A stretch of 64,000 bases of DNA from contig JAPVLO010000953.1 of the NCBI GenBank assembly GCA_027257055.1, positions 370,042-434,041 of the forward strand, written 5' to 3'. Below, in pieces: positions 38,601 to 44,800 of this stretch (the first letter of the stretch is position 1; the number at the start of each line of letters is the position of its first letter). The position numbers were made by a program, and so were the translations under genes. Under the pieces are notes generated by a model. That model had not been told where the DNA came from. It saw only the letters and a list, made by a program, of their open reading frames with translations, and made no database searches. The DNA comes from Cephalopachus bancanus (lineage: Eukaryota > Chordata > Mammalia > Primates > Tarsiidae).

Positions 38601-41600
38601 GAGGTATGCATTTCAAATAAAACTGTAGGAAAATATCTAATGACATAAAAGCATGTGTATGTCATACTACTAAGTGAGACCAAAAGCAGCCACTTACAAA
38701 ACAGTCTCACTCTGTCACCCAGGCTGGAGTGCAGTGGCACACCCAACCATGCCCAATTTTTTTATTTACTGTAGAGCCGAGGTCTCACCAAGTTGCCCAG
38801 GCTGGTCTTGAACCCCTAGACTCTAGCAATCCTCTCAATTTCGCCTCCCAAAGTGCTGGGATTACCACACCCAGCCTAAAATATCTGAAAAGCTGCTCAT
38901 GGGCCAGGCGTGGTGGCTCATGCCTATAAGTCCAGAAGTTGGGGAGACAGAGATGGGAAGATCACTTGAGGCCAGGAGCTCAAGACATGCACAGGCAACA
39001 TAAACGAGACCTCATCTCTATAAAAAAATTAAAAATTAGCCAGGCATGGCAGTGCTCACCTGCAATTCCAGCTACTCGGTAGGCTGAGGCTAGAGGATTG
39101 TTAGAGCCCAGAAGTTTGAGGCTGGTGAGCTGTGATAGTGCCACTGCACCCCAGCACCCCAGCCTGGGTGACAGAGTAAGATCCTGACTCAAAAAAAAAA
39201 AAAAAACCAAAGTTGCTCACAGAAATATCATGTTTTTGGTTTTTGTTTGTTTGCTTTTGTTATTTTTTTTTTTTTTTTTGAGTCAGAGTCTCACTCTCAC
39301 TCAGGCTAGAGTGCAAAGGCACGATCATGGCTACTGCAGTCTTGGACCTGCTGAGCTCAGGTGATCCTTCTGCCTCAGGCTTCCAAGTAGCTGGAACTAT
39401 AGCTGCATGCCACCACACACAGCTAATTTTGTTTTTAATTGTAGAGACAAAGTCTCTCCAAGTTGCCTAGGCTGGTTTCGAACCCCTGGGCTCAGGCAAG
39501 TTTCTCACCTTTGCCTCCCACAGTGCTGGGATTACAAGCATGAACCACAACCGGCCCAAAAACACTTTAACAGAGTAACAAGCAAGAACGTGGTATCAGA
39601 ATCCAGTGGAATATCTATTATAATGACTTTCAACATGAAGGTTACCTTCATATATGGAAGCAAATACACTAAGTTTTTAAAACTTCAAATAGAATTATAT
39701 ACTTAATATTATCTCAGCAAAACTATGCATGTCTGAGCGACTGCACCTATATGTTTAAAAATGTACATGTGGGCCTAGCACGGTGCTCAAGCCTGTAATC
39801 CCAGCACTTTGAGAGATCAAGGCAAGAGGATTGCCTGAGCCCAGGGGTTTGAGACCAGCCTGGACAACTTGGTGAGACCTTGTCTGTACAATAAATCAAA
39901 AAATTAGCCAGGCGTGGTAGCGCACGCCTGTAGTTCCAGCTACGTGGAAGGCTGGGGCTTTACCTGAGCCCAGCAGGTCGATGCTGGGGTGGCTGTGAGC
40001 ATGCCACTGCACTCCAGCCTGGACAATGGAGTGAGACTCCAAATCAAAAAAAAAATTACATGTGGAAGCAGCAGCGGAGATTTTTCTTGCTTACTACTTT
40101 TCTTTATTTTCTAAGTTTCTTTAATAAATATGTATTACTTTTCTGATTTAAAAAATTAATGTAGGCCCATATACTTATGAGTATGTGGACCCCAATTTTT
40201 TTTTTTTTTTGAGTTGGAGTCTCGCTCTGTCACCCAGACTGTAGTGCAGTGGTAGCTCCCGGCCACCACAACCTCAACCTGCTGGGCTCCGGCAATCCTT
40301 CCGCCTCAGCCTTCCAAGTAGCTGGTACTACAGGCGCACGCTACCACGCCCAGCTAATTTTTGATCTGTTGTAGAGATGAGGGCTCATCAAGTTGCCCAG
40401 GTGGGTCGCGAACCCAAATTTAAGTTAAAGAAATGTAGAAGGCCAGGCTCAGTGGCTCAGCCTGTAATACCAGCACATAGGGTGGCCGAGGCGAGTGGAT
40501 TGCCTGAGCCCGCAGGTTTGAGATCCACCCAGGCAATGGTGAGACCTCATCTCTACAATAAATCAAAAATTAGCCAGGCATGGTAGCGTGCACCTGTAGT
40601 TTCAGCTACTTAGAAGGCTAAGGCAGAAGGACTGCCGGAGCCCAACAGGTCAAGGCTGTGGTGGCCGGGAGAGTGCCACTGCACTCCAGTCTGGGTAACA
40701 GAGTGAGACTCCAACTCAAAAAAAAAAAGAAATGTAAAAAACTGAAATTACTACTTGGAAGGCTGAGGCAGAAGATCACCAGAGTCCAGCAGGTTGACAC
40801 TGGGGTGGCCGGAAGTGTGCCACTGCACTCCAGCATGGGCGACAGACAGAGTGAGACTCCAACTCAAAAAAAAAAAAGAAAAGATTTGAAATTAATATTT
40901 AGTGGATTCCTTTATTTATAAATGGCTATATATACATATATTATATATATTATATATTATATATATGCATATATTATATATATATCAAAATAAACTAGGA
41001 GAAGTTGAACTCAATTAATGATTTATAATATTTGAAGGGCACAGATTCCTATGAAAATGTATAAGGGCTTCAGTTTCTCTGTCCAGCAAAAAGCATACAT
41101 ATTCACACTACCAGCACTTTTCAGGTAATTTCTCTGGTCCACACTGAAAACCCCATTTACGGTACCTCCAGGCCCAGGCCAGTGTCTGCAACCCAGCAGA
41201 CATCTTCAGTGATGAATCGTGATCCCAGGATTTTTTTTTTTTTTTTTTGAGTCAGGGTCTCGCTCTGTCACCCAGGCTGGAGTCTACTGGCATGATCATA
41301 GCTCACCACAGACTCAGGCAATCCTCCGGCCTCAGCCTCCCAAGCAGCTGGGACTACAGGCGCACACCACTGGGCCTGTCAAACTTGTGAATTTTTTTAG
41401 AGAGACGAGGTCTCACTATGTTGCCCAGGCTGCATCTTCCCACCTCAGTCTCCCAAAGTGCTGGGATTGCAGGCGTGAGCAGCCTGTAATTCTAGGATTT
41501 CATACTTGGCTGTGGTTCCAACACAGTGACAAGGTTTTTGCCTGTCCACTACATCTTCCGTGGCGTGGGCAACCCTCGGAAGGTTTTCATTCTAGCAAGT

Positions 41601-42937
41601 TCTTCAGAATGTCTTGGGTCTTCCATGCACAGATATAGTCTTCCATGCACACGCGTGATGGCTCAGTTGAGCCATCTAAGCAACTTACACAAGAACCCAT
41701 GGAGGGGGTTACAAAGAGCAAATGACTTCATCCTCTGTGGGGGGGGAGGCAAACCAAAAGGAGATGTCACCAAGTGATTTTGTTATTTTACTAGTTCTCC
41801 CTTCACTCCTCCACTGCTGAAAAGACAGACTCAGAACCAATCAAATTCCTGTCTAACACCAGATGTGCTCAGCCTGTAATCCCGCGCCTTTGGGAGGCTG
41901 AGGTGAGTGGATTGCCTGAGCCCGCGGGTTCGAGACCCGCCTGGGCAGTGAGACCTCATCTCTACCATAAATAAAAAAATCAGCCAGGCGTGGTAGCGCA
42001 TGCTTGTAATTCCGGCTACTTGGAATTGGAAGGCTGAGGCGGAAGGATCGCCGGAGCCCAGCAGGTGGAGGTTGCAGTGGCCGGGAGCGGCCATTACACT
42101 CCAGTCTGGGTGACAGAGTGAGACTCCAACTCAAAACAAAACAAAACAAAACAAAACTCCTGTCTGCCTAGAGCATGATGACCCATACTTGCTTTCACAA
42201 GCATTTCTCCTTTCGTTTCTCACTGCTCTCACTCTGGGGGAGGCACAGGGAGTACTGGAACCCCCACTTTGCAGATGAGGACACTGAGGGTTAGGAAGCT
42301 CAGACAAGCAAGGAACATCGAATGGACAGGACCCCAGTTTGTACTGGAAGAGTGAGAAGAGTCTCTGATCTGTGGTAACGGGAACCCTACCATGAGCCAC
42401 ACAAAGGATGAGGACATCCCAAACATCTACGCTTCTCAATGTTGTTCCTTATAACTAGCATTCTGCTTCCTTTACTAGGAAGTAGGGAACAATTCCCAAG
42501 TAGGGAAAAAGTGACTGCTCTCTAAGTCACCTGTGGAAGAGATACATCCTAACCAATCCTCACAGAAGCAGTTAAGCCAGCGCAGGGGCTTGACTGCCTG
42601 CCAGCCTCTCTCCCCAGTGGGCTGACTCACCTTGCAGGGACGTCTGAGGCTCCGAGTCTGCACACTCCTCCAGCAGCTTTGTGGAGTCACTGTCCTTCCC
42701 TGAGAACAAGGACAGGGTGTCCAAGTTGTCTTCCAGTGCCTCGCTGGGCACGTCAGGTGCAGGGAGGCTGGAGTCCAGGTCCAAACCACTCAGGCCAGCA
42801 TAGTGCAGGTCTCGCGAGCTGGGACCCAAGTCCCGGTTAAGGGTGTCACTGCAGGTGAACCCTTGGCTCTCTGGAAATGGTGGGAGGTGCATTTCCGATG
42901 GAAGGACACCCTCGTCCCCAAGGCTGTACTGGTCCAT
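5504..42937 (-). CDS. ZNF541: ZNF541, complete coding region over 15 exons (1,351 aa)
   Basis: Zinc finger protein 541 is a nuclear, germ-cell protein that joins a meiotic HDAC1/2 complex with KCTD19 and is needed for exit from male meiotic prophase (known from mouse). Here 15 exons join with consensus GT/AG sites and no phase break, giving 4,056 coding bases including TGA; as I recall the human protein is about 1,350 residues. Domains: C2H2 fingers at 143-163, 171-191 and 199-222; a long Pro/Ser-rich linker; finger 4 at 835-855; an ELM2-like region about 1,040-1,160; SANT about 1,160-1,215; finger 5 at 1,292-1,312 with C1292, C1295, H1308 and H1312; C-terminus ending DIGPLQW. The start at 42,937 is chosen because [10 protein letters not shown] matches the known N-terminus and has A at -3 and G at +4. 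No frameshift or lost zinc ligand was seen. Confidence 0.95.
5783..5964 (-). CDS. ZNF541: ZNF541 coding exon 14
   Basis: 182 bp, from GTCSPQER through KTKSYRRE to FPCRECER, the first half of finger 5. The donor GTACCA splits the Arg codon in phase 2 and rejoins correctly to exon 15. Confidence 0.93.
6141..6281 (-). CDS. ZNF541: ZNF541 coding exon 13
   Basis: 141 bp, phase 0 at both ends. Encodes the second half of the SANT domain, [20 protein letters not shown], then a Lys/Glu-rich stretch. The 11.3-kb intron upstream of it is the largest in the gene. Confidence 0.95.
6950..7218 (+). repeat. Alu, young local family, right arm shortened
   Basis: Left arm with the GGCTCGGTGGCTCA start and the ACTCCAACTC end. 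The right arm has lost the stretch before the doubled CTGCACTCCAGTC. Its tail has mutated into the TTAA-rich palindrome that follows. Confidence 0.9.
7219..7276. repeat. AT-rich palindrome (TTAA repeats)
   Basis: TCAATTAATTAATTAATT is followed by its near-inverse, ending TTAATTAATTGATT and a further copy. Most likely a mutated Alu A-tail that expanded. Confidence 0.7.
8079..8200 (+). repeat. Alu right-arm fragment
   Basis: AluJ-like single arm ending GATCCCATCTCAAAATAAA. Confidence 0.8.
8823..9130 (+). repeat. Old Alu (AluJ-like)
   Basis: Complete dimer with the GGAGTTTAAGACCAGCCTGA B-box region and an impure A/G tail. Confidence 0.88.
9258..9528 (-). repeat. Alu
   Basis: Inverted copy beginning with TTAGTTGGAGTCTCACCC and ending at TATGAGCCACT. 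Confidence 0.85.
9581..9870 (+). repeat. Alu, young local family, type example
   Basis: Full copy with TGGCTCAGCCTG at 9,592-9,603 (A-box position) and GGTTCGAGACC at 9,654-9,664 (B box). Flanked by exact TGATATCAGA duplications at 9,571-9,580 and 9,871-9,880, each preceded by an A-run. Confidence 0.95.
10487..10770 (+). repeat. Alu, intermediate age
   Basis: Starts GGGCAGGTGCAATGGCTCAC; right arm carries the AGCCCAGTAGGTCAAGGC variant of the local family. Confidence 0.87.
11434..11748 (+). repeat. Alu, young local family, with target duplication
   Basis: Flanked by AAAATGAAAGCCCA on both sides; tail of AAATA units. Confidence 0.92.
12594..12764 (+). repeat. Old Alu fragment
   Basis: AluJ-like piece, mainly right arm, with a duplicated AGCTAC-CAGCTAC. 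Confidence 0.8.
12774..13088 (+). repeat. Alu, young local family, with (AAT)n tail
   Basis: Dimer ending ACTCCAACTCA, its A-tail evolved into about a dozen AAT repeats (13,053-13,088). Confidence 0.92.
13513..13792 (+). repeat. Alu, intermediate age
   Basis: GGGCACAGTGGCTCAGCCTG start and ACTCCAACTC end; part of the right arm is lost before CAGCAGTTCGAGGC. Confidence 0.87.
13900..14173 (-). repeat. Old Alu
   Basis: Inverted AluJ-like copy, with a CTTT-rich stretch in its middle A-rich linker. Confidence 0.82.
14361..14660 (+). repeat. Old Alu (AluJ-like)
   Basis: Dimer with CAGGAGTTCAAGACCAGCC and an AAACAAACAAA linker. Confidence 0.85.
14692..14998 (+). repeat. Alu, intermediate age
   Basis: GGCCAGGCACAGTGGCTGAC start, ACTCCAACTC end, long A-tail. 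Confidence 0.9.
15253..15410 (-). repeat. Truncated Alu
   Basis: Inverted right arm only, ending at CATGCCCAGCTAG. Confidence 0.82.
15581..16197 (-). repeat. Older Alu split by a younger Alu
   Basis: Right arm at 15,581-15,752 and left arm at 16,053-16,197. The A-rich linker was the target for the younger copy between them. Confidence 0.88.
15753..16052 (-). repeat. Young Alu nested in an older Alu
   Basis: Full inverted copy of the young family, ending CTGAGCCACCAAGCCCGGC, inserted in the linker of the surrounding Alu. Confidence 0.9.
17553..17641 (-). CDS. ZNF541: ZNF541 coding exon 12
   Basis: 89 bp encoding the start of the SANT domain ([16 protein letters not shown], then [10 protein letters not shown]). 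Donor GTAAGG. The exon ends in ACG, giving Thr where I recall Met in human. Confidence 0.95.
17740..17832 (+). repeat. MIR fragment
   Basis: CACTTTACAGATGCAGCCAC followed by TGAGGC matches the MIR core; lies in ZNF541 intron 11. Confidence 0.55.
18127..18202 (-). CDS. ZNF541: ZNF541 coding exon 11
   Basis: 76 bp encoding [20 protein letters not shown] and DYRYTG, the C-terminal end of the ELM2-like region. Acceptor CGTTCCAG, donor GTGATT. Confidence 0.93.
18578..18694 (-). repeat. Old Alu left-arm fragment
   Basis: Inverted arm with TTGCCCAGGCTGGCCTCAAA. Confidence 0.75.
18731..18890 (+). repeat. Right-arm-only Alu with its own target duplication
   Basis: Begins at CGCCGGGCGTGGTAGCGCG (second monomer) and ends ACTCCAACTC plus A-tail; flanked on both sides by AAACCTGTTAACTA. 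A 5'-truncated or single-arm insertion. Confidence 0.9.
18903..18992 (+). repeat. Old Alu left-arm fragment
   Basis: Arm reading GGGAGGCTGAGGTAGGAGGA to GAGACCTTATCTG. Confidence 0.75.
19020..19915. other. ZNF541: ZNF541 intron 10 remainder
   Basis: A stretch near 19,090-19,200 (AGGCCCAGTGCAAAACAAAA) looks like an old interspersed repeat that I cannot name. Nothing else is recognised. Confidence 0.4.
19922..20025 (-). CDS. ZNF541: ZNF541 coding exon 10
   Basis: 104 bp encoding [20 protein letters not shown] and [15 protein letters not shown], part of the ELM2-like region. Donor GTGAGG. Confidence 0.95.
20381..20523 (-). CDS. ZNF541: ZNF541 coding exon 9
   Basis: 143 bp encoding [20 protein letters not shown] through [16 protein letters not shown], the ELM2 core (INIG..FQAEIP). 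The donor is GTGGCT; in-phase joining to exon 10 gives ERVTEL. Confidence 0.95.
20744..21040 (-). repeat. Alu in ZNF541 intron 8
   Basis: Inverted copy with a long T-tract, GAGCTGGAGTCTTGTCACCC start and GAGCCACTGCATCC end. With the plus-strand Alu at 21,617 it brackets exon 8. Confidence 0.9.
21441..21504 (-). CDS. ZNF541: ZNF541 coding exon 8
   Basis: A 64-bp exon encoding [20 protein letters not shown] plus EP. Acceptor TTTCCTAG, donor GTAAGT. Its length is not a multiple of three, so skipping it would shift the frame; it sits between inverted Alus. Confidence 0.94.
21617..21917 (+). repeat. Alu in ZNF541 intron 7
   Basis: Starts GGCCGGGCATGGGGGCTCAC and ends ACTCCAACTC; 113 bases upstream of exon 8 in gene sense. 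Confidence 0.9.
21984..22031 (+). repeat. Alu 3'-end remnant
   Basis: Short piece reading GACAGAGTGAGACTCTGACT plus an A-tail. Confidence 0.6.
22032..22990 (+). repeat. Old L1 pieces
   Basis: An ORF1-side region (about 22,040-22,380) followed after an Alu by 3' UTR-like sequence (22,630-22,985, ACTCCACTTATGAAATATCA). No intact frame. Confidence 0.7.
22395..22624 (+). repeat. 5'-truncated Alu, local family
   Basis: Begins at the B-box hairpin (ACGGGTTCATGACCCGCC) and runs to an AAATA tail. Confidence 0.9.
22992..23287 (-). repeat. Old Alu
   Basis: Inverted AluJ-like copy ending GAGCCACTGTGCCCAGCC. Confidence 0.85.
23340..23632 (-). repeat. Young Alu with target duplication
   Basis: Inverted copy of the young family, with TTACAGTT on both sides. 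Confidence 0.92.
23633..24135 (-). repeat. L1 3' end fragment, interrupted
   Basis: TTAGATTCAGGGGATACAAG and the later GTAAAGTTTGGGCCTCCCTC resemble the inverted 3' UTR of older L1s; an Alu splits it. Confidence 0.5.
23766..24059 (-). repeat. Alu, intermediate age
   Basis: Inverted copy, TTCAAGTTGGATTCTCACCC to GAGTCACCATGCCTGGCC; flanked by GGAAAATT. Confidence 0.9.
24570..24866 (-). repeat. Young Alu, left partner of an inverted pair
   Basis: Nearly consensus inverted copy, GAGTTGGAGTCTCACTCTGT to GAGCCACCGAGCCCGGCT. Confidence 0.93.
24888..24935 (-). repeat. Short inverted Alu end fused to a forward Alu
   Basis: About 46 bases of inverted right-arm end (T-tract, GAGTTGGAGTCTCACTCTGT) stop abruptly and join a plus-strand Alu. 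Confidence 0.85.
24936..25206 (+). repeat. Alu lacking its first ~37 bases, right partner of inverted pair
   Basis: Begins at GCCCACGCCTTGGGAGGC and runs to ACTCCAACTC and a long A-tail. Carries the perfect B-box hairpin at 24,979-24,995. Confidence 0.92.
25406..25618 (+). repeat. Alu fragment, mainly right arm
   Basis: AATTAGTCAGGCATGGTGGT to GAGACTCCAACCCCAAAACA. Confidence 0.85.
25846..26143 (+). repeat. Young Alu nested in the mariner
   Basis: Full local-family copy with the GTGGGTTCGAGACCCGC hairpin variant; flanked by A-rich AAAATTGT. Confidence 0.92.
26573..26707. repeat. Duplicated L1/Alu segment with (CA)n
   Basis: AGGTAACACAAGCAGGTTGA and CTGGGCAGCATAACAA recur at 25,344 and 25,420. 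Between them is an uninterrupted (AC)n run at 26,606-26,650. Confidence 0.8.
26606..26650. repeat. (CA)n microsatellite, about 22 units
   Basis: Uninterrupted dinucleotide run; probably length-polymorphic. Confidence 0.95.
27319..27606 (+). repeat. Young Alu
   Basis: AAGCTGGGCTCGGTGGCTCA start, hairpin variant GCGGGTTCGAGACCTGC, ACTCCAACTC end. Confidence 0.92.
27818..28853 (-). repeat. Probable solo LTR, ERVL-like, split by an Alu
   Basis: Lies between two L1 pieces. Phrases such as TTTGGGTTTTTATGGAGGCT and GGGGCTGCCAGCCACCAG recall ERVL-class LTRs. No gag, pol or env sequence flanks it, so it is a lone regulatory repeat. Strand and exact ends are uncertain. Confidence 0.5.
28546..28832 (-). 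repeat. Young Alu with target duplication
   Basis: Inverted copy, flanked by CAAACGTGTATTTT on both sides, inside the LTR-like repeat. Confidence 0.92.
29831..30152 (-). CDS. ZNF541: ZNF541 coding exon 7
   Basis: 322 bp. Begins [14 protein letters not shown], then a basic RKRKKR cluster (a possible nuclear signal), then [20 protein letters not shown] and [17 protein letters not shown]. Acceptor CTTCCCAG, donor GTGAGT. Confidence 0.94.
30153..30942 (-). other. ZNF541: ZNF541 intron 6
   Basis: Repeat-poor and GC-rich. A minus-strand open stretch near 30,670-30,800 ([20 protein letters not shown]) ends in a stop and is not in the family protein that I recall. Confidence 0.6.
30943..31104 (-). 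CDS. ZNF541: ZNF541 coding exon 6
   Basis: 162 bp, phase 0 at both ends. Encodes [20 protein letters not shown] through RHTGSTAK. Acceptor GTGTTTAG. I chose the donor GTGGGT below 30,943 because it keeps the frame and the family pattern; a second donor-like GTAGCA just below 30,957 would shift the frame. Confidence 0.9.
31410..31569 (-). CDS. ZNF541: ZNF541 coding exon 5 (finger 4)
   Basis: 160 bp carrying the isolated fourth C2H2 finger: [20 protein letters not shown] followed by FH, with ligands C835, C838, H851 and H855. Acceptor CGCCCACAG, donor GTAAAG. Confidence 0.95.
31804..31859 (-). CDS. ZNF541: ZNF541 coding exon 4
   Basis: A 56-bp exon encoding [18 protein letters not shown] plus two bases. 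Acceptor TCATCTTCAG, donor GTGAGT. An L1 fragment begins only some 30-60 bases upstream of its acceptor. Confidence 0.92.
31885..33275 (+). repeat. Old L1 3' half, close to exon 4
   Basis: ORF2 end (AATGGGCAAAGGACCCGAAT, GAGAATATTTGCAAATCATG) and 3' UTR in ZNF541 intron 3, antisense to the gene, with one Alu inside. Frames are broken. Confidence 0.75.
32518..32800 (+). repeat. Alu, intermediate age, inside L1
   Basis: AGGCTGGGCATGGTGGCTCA to ATCAACTTAAAAAAAG. Confidence 0.88.
33276..33770 (-). other. ZNF541: ZNF541 intron 3, gene-proximal part
   Basis: Unique-looking sequence next to the exon 3 donor. No repeat or other signal recognised. Confidence 0.5.
33771..35610 (-). CDS. ZNF541: ZNF541 coding exon 3 (large exon)
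   Basis: 1,840 bp encoding residues 185-797: the second half of finger 2 (TGHMLTH), finger 3 (C199, C204, H217, H222), then a long Ser/Pro-rich, low-complexity linker ending [11 protein letters not shown]. Acceptor GACCACAG, donor GTACCA. The open frame runs past both splice sites, which could mislead a single-exon prediction. A (GGCA)n run near 34,978-34,998 is coding. Confidence 0.95.
35611..36210 (-). other. ZNF541: ZNF541 intron 2, left part
   Basis: No repeat or exon recognised apart from the exon 3 acceptor. Confidence 0.5.
36214..36501 (+). repeat. Young Alu with target duplication
   Basis: Flanked by ACAGATGCATAATC; the only Alu in ZNF541 intron 2. Confidence 0.93.
36502..37550 (-). 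other. ZNF541: ZNF541 intron 2, right part
   Basis: A MIR-like stretch is possible near 36,790-36,840 (CTGGTGACTTGAGTAAGTTT). Nothing else is recognised. Confidence 0.4.
37551..37794 (-). CDS. ZNF541: ZNF541 coding exon 2 (fingers 1-2)
   Basis: 244 bp encoding residues 103-184: a basic linker, finger 1 ([20 protein letters not shown] then H) and the first half of finger 2 ([14 protein letters not shown]). Donor GTACGT splits the Leu codon. Acceptor CTGTTTAG. Confidence 0.95.
38185..38462 (-). repeat. Old Alu (AluJ-like)
   Basis: Inverted copy, GAGAGACAGGGTCCAGATCT to GTGAGCCACCAGGC. Confidence 0.85.
38701..38877 (-). repeat. Alu with internal deletion
   Basis: Inverted copy that jumps from GCAGTGGCAC straight to CCATGCCCAA, removing most of the right arm. 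Confidence 0.85.
38904..39206 (+). repeat. Old Alu
   Basis: GGGCCAGGCGTGGTGGCTCA start with CACCCCAGCACCCCAGCC duplicated near its end. Confidence 0.87.
39263..39556 (-). repeat. Alu, intermediate age
   Basis: Inverted copy with a long T-tract, GAGTCAGAGTCTCACTCTCA start. Confidence 0.87.
39774..40059 (+). repeat. Alu, intermediate age
   Basis: GGGCCTAGCACGGTGCTCAA start, CTCCAAATC end; flanked by ATGTACATGT/ATTACATGTG sequence. Confidence 0.88.
40199..40413 (-). repeat. 5'-truncated Alu
   Basis: Inverted copy that stops at the B-box region (GTGGGTCGCGAACCC). Confidence 0.87.
40441..40730 (+). repeat. Alu, local family
   Basis: GGCCAGGCTCAGTGGCTCAG start, ACTCCAACTC end; the following GAAATGTA repeats the sequence before it. 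Confidence 0.9.
40748..40877 (+). repeat. Right-arm Alu fragment
   Basis: Single arm from CTACTTGGAAGGCTGAGGCA to ACTCCAACTC and an A-tail. Confidence 0.85.
40926..40985. repeat. (TA)-rich microsatellite
   Basis: Alternating TATATA runs broken by CAT and GCA; able to form hairpins. Confidence 0.9.
41229..41490 (-). repeat. Old Alu with deletions
   Basis: Inverted copy, GAGTCAGGGTCTCGCTCTGT to GCAGGCGTGAGC. Confidence 0.85.
41868..42157 (+). repeat. 5'-truncated young Alu with (AAAAC)n tail
   Basis: Starts at TGCTCAGCCTGTAATCCCGC, carries the exact hairpin at 41,924-41,940, and its tail is repeated AAAAC. Confidence 0.93.
42265..42330 (+). repeat. MIR fragment
   Basis: CTTTGCAGATGAGGACACTG followed by AGGGTTAGGAAGC is MIR-core-like. 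Confidence 0.5.
42631..42937 (-). CDS. ZNF541: ZNF541 coding exon 1
   Basis: 307 coding bases, residues 1-102 plus one base, acidic and Ser/Leu-rich, from [10 protein letters not shown] to TSLQ. Donor GTGAGT. The exon itself probably runs to 42,988, where CTGCACAG after a pyrimidine tract forms an acceptor, so about 51 bases of 5' UTR share it and at least one further non-coding exon must lie upstream. Confidence 0.94.
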
Positions 42938-42988
42938 GGTTCTCCACTGACAGGTCTTGGCCAGGAGCAACTCTCTGGACAAGCAAAG
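42938..42988 (-). other. ZNF541: ZNF541 5' UTR part of coding exon 1
   Basis: Sequence between the start codon and a good 3' splice site (pyrimidine tract then ACAG). The more distal first exon and promoter are not identified. Confidence 0.55.
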
Positions 42989-43109
42989 CTGTGCAGGGTC
43001 AGGGAGGAGAGAGCCCTCACTGGCAGCTCATGCCTGAAAATGAAGGAGGAGGAATCAAGGTTAGGATGGTGGCAACACAGCATGGTAGATGGAGCGTGGA
43101 CATGAGATT

Positions 43110-43260
43110 CCAACAGAACTTTTCTGGGTCTGTTCTCTGCCACTTAATGACCATGTGACTTTGAACAAGTCACTTAAGCTCCACAAGTCCCAGATGCCAT
43201 CTGCAACTGGGCACAAGAGTAGTCCCCTCACCAATGAGGCTGCCGGAAGGAATAAATGAA
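43110..43260 (+). repeat. MIR
   Basis: TGACCATGTGACTTTGAACA followed by AGTCACTTAAGC is the MIR core. Confidence 0.65.
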
Positions 43261-43471
43261 AGGATTTCCAGCAACATGGTGAACTGAGCTGACCTCTTTC
43301 TCCAGCTATAAATACATACAAACGTGATAAAAGAATGTTTTTAATACATAGCCAAGCTCAAAAGACAGGGAAAACCCTGAGTGCTAGCAACAATAAGAAA
43401 GCTCAAAGCCAGAGGCATAAGCTCAGTTGGGCCCAAGGGAAAAATCAGACTCAGATTCAGGGCCCAGAGCT

Positions 43472-44070
43472 GTTATCCAATATGGCGGCCACTTGTCACA
43501 TGTGGCTAGGAAGTACCAAAGTGTGACTGGTCCAAACTGAGTCATGCCATGGGTGTGAAACTGGATTTCGAAGATTTAGTACCAAGAGCTTCAAGTTTCA
43601 TGAGTTTTTAATATAGAATAAATGTTAAGCGAGAATATCTTAGATATAGTAGATTAAGTATAATATAACAACTAAAATGAATTTCATTTGCTTTTTGGTT
43701 TTTTTTTTTTTTTTTTTGAGTCGGAGTCTCACTCTGTCGCCCCAGACTGGAGTGCAGTGGCCGCTACCAGCCACTGCAGCCTCGACCTGCTGGGCTCCGG
43801 CGATCCTTCCGCCTCAGCCTTCCAAGTAGCCAGAATTACAGGCATGCGCTACCACGCCCGGCTGATTTTTTGATTTATTGTAGAGATGAGGTCTCGTTGC
43901 CCAGGCGGGTCTCGAACCCACGGGCTCAGGCAATCCACTCACCTCAGCCTCCCAAAGGCGCGGGATTACAGGCTGAGCCACCGAGCCCGGCTTGCTTTTT
44001 GTTTTTTAATGAGGCTTCCAGAAAACTTTAAATTATATAAATGGCTCATATTGCATCTCTATGAAAAAAT
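43472..44070. mobile_element. Non-autonomous hAT-type DNA transposon, interrupted
   Basis: GTCACATGTGGCTAGGAAGT, GGATTTCGAAGATTTAGTAC and AATTATATAAATGGCTCATA belong to an abundant short DNA-transposon family in mammals. A second copy lies at 58,572-59,352 in the other orientation. A young Alu splits this one. Confidence 0.6.
43700..43992 (-). repeat. Young Alu with target duplication
   Basis: Inverted copy flanked by TTGCTTTTTG. Confidence 0.93.
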
Positions 44071-44315
44071 GCTGCCCTGGAGGCTGGGACCTAGGGCCAT
44101 AACAGACACACTTAGGTAAAGGAAACAGGGCTTGAGCTCACAGGAAATGGAGACCTGGGACCCTTGAAGAGCCAAGACACACAGGAAAACGAAACTGATA
44201 GAAAGAAAAGCTCTGCACATAAGCCTAGAGAAGCCTCGAGAAGCACCCCCAAGAACTAGAAAAAACAGGACAAGGAGAAACAACAAAGGTGAACATAAAA
44301 AAAACATAATCAGAA

Positions 44316-44574
44316 GCAGAGTTCGGTGGCTCAGCCTGTAATCCTGCGCCTTTGGGAGGCTGAGGTGAGTGGATTGCCTAAGCCCGCAGGTTCGAGACCC
44401 GCCTGGGCAACTTGGCAAGACCTCATCTCTACAATAAATCAAAATGAGCTGGGCGTGGTAGCGCACGCCTGTAGTTCCAGCTACTTGGAAGGTTAAGGCA
44501 GAAGGATCACCGGAGCCCAGCAGGTAGAGGCTGTGGTGGCCGGGTGATAGAGTGAGACTCCAACTCAAAAAAAA
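44316..44574 (+). repeat. Young Alu with right-arm deletion and target duplication
   Basis: Flanked by ACATAATCAG. The right arm jumps from GGTGGCCGGG to TGATAGAGTGAGACTCCAAC, losing the CCACTGCACTCCAG block. Confidence 0.9.
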
Positions 44575-44591
44575 ACCAAAAACATAATCAG

Positions 44592-44800
44592 CAAGTACTT
44601 TGGGAGGCTGAGGTGGGAGGACTGCAACAGCCCCGGAGTTCAAGACCATCCTGGGCAACATAGTGAGACACGGCCTCTACTAAAAATTAAAAAAATAACT
44701 GGTGTGGTGGTGGCACATGCCTATAGTCCCAGCTACCCACGAGGCTGAGGCAGGAGGATTGCTTGAGTCCAGGAGGTCAAGGCTGGGAAAAACAAAACAA
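44592..44800 (+). repeat. Old Alu with missing ends
   Basis: Begins in the left arm at TACTTTGGGAGGCTGAGGTG and stops at CCAGGAGGTCAAGGCTGGGA. Confidence 0.85.
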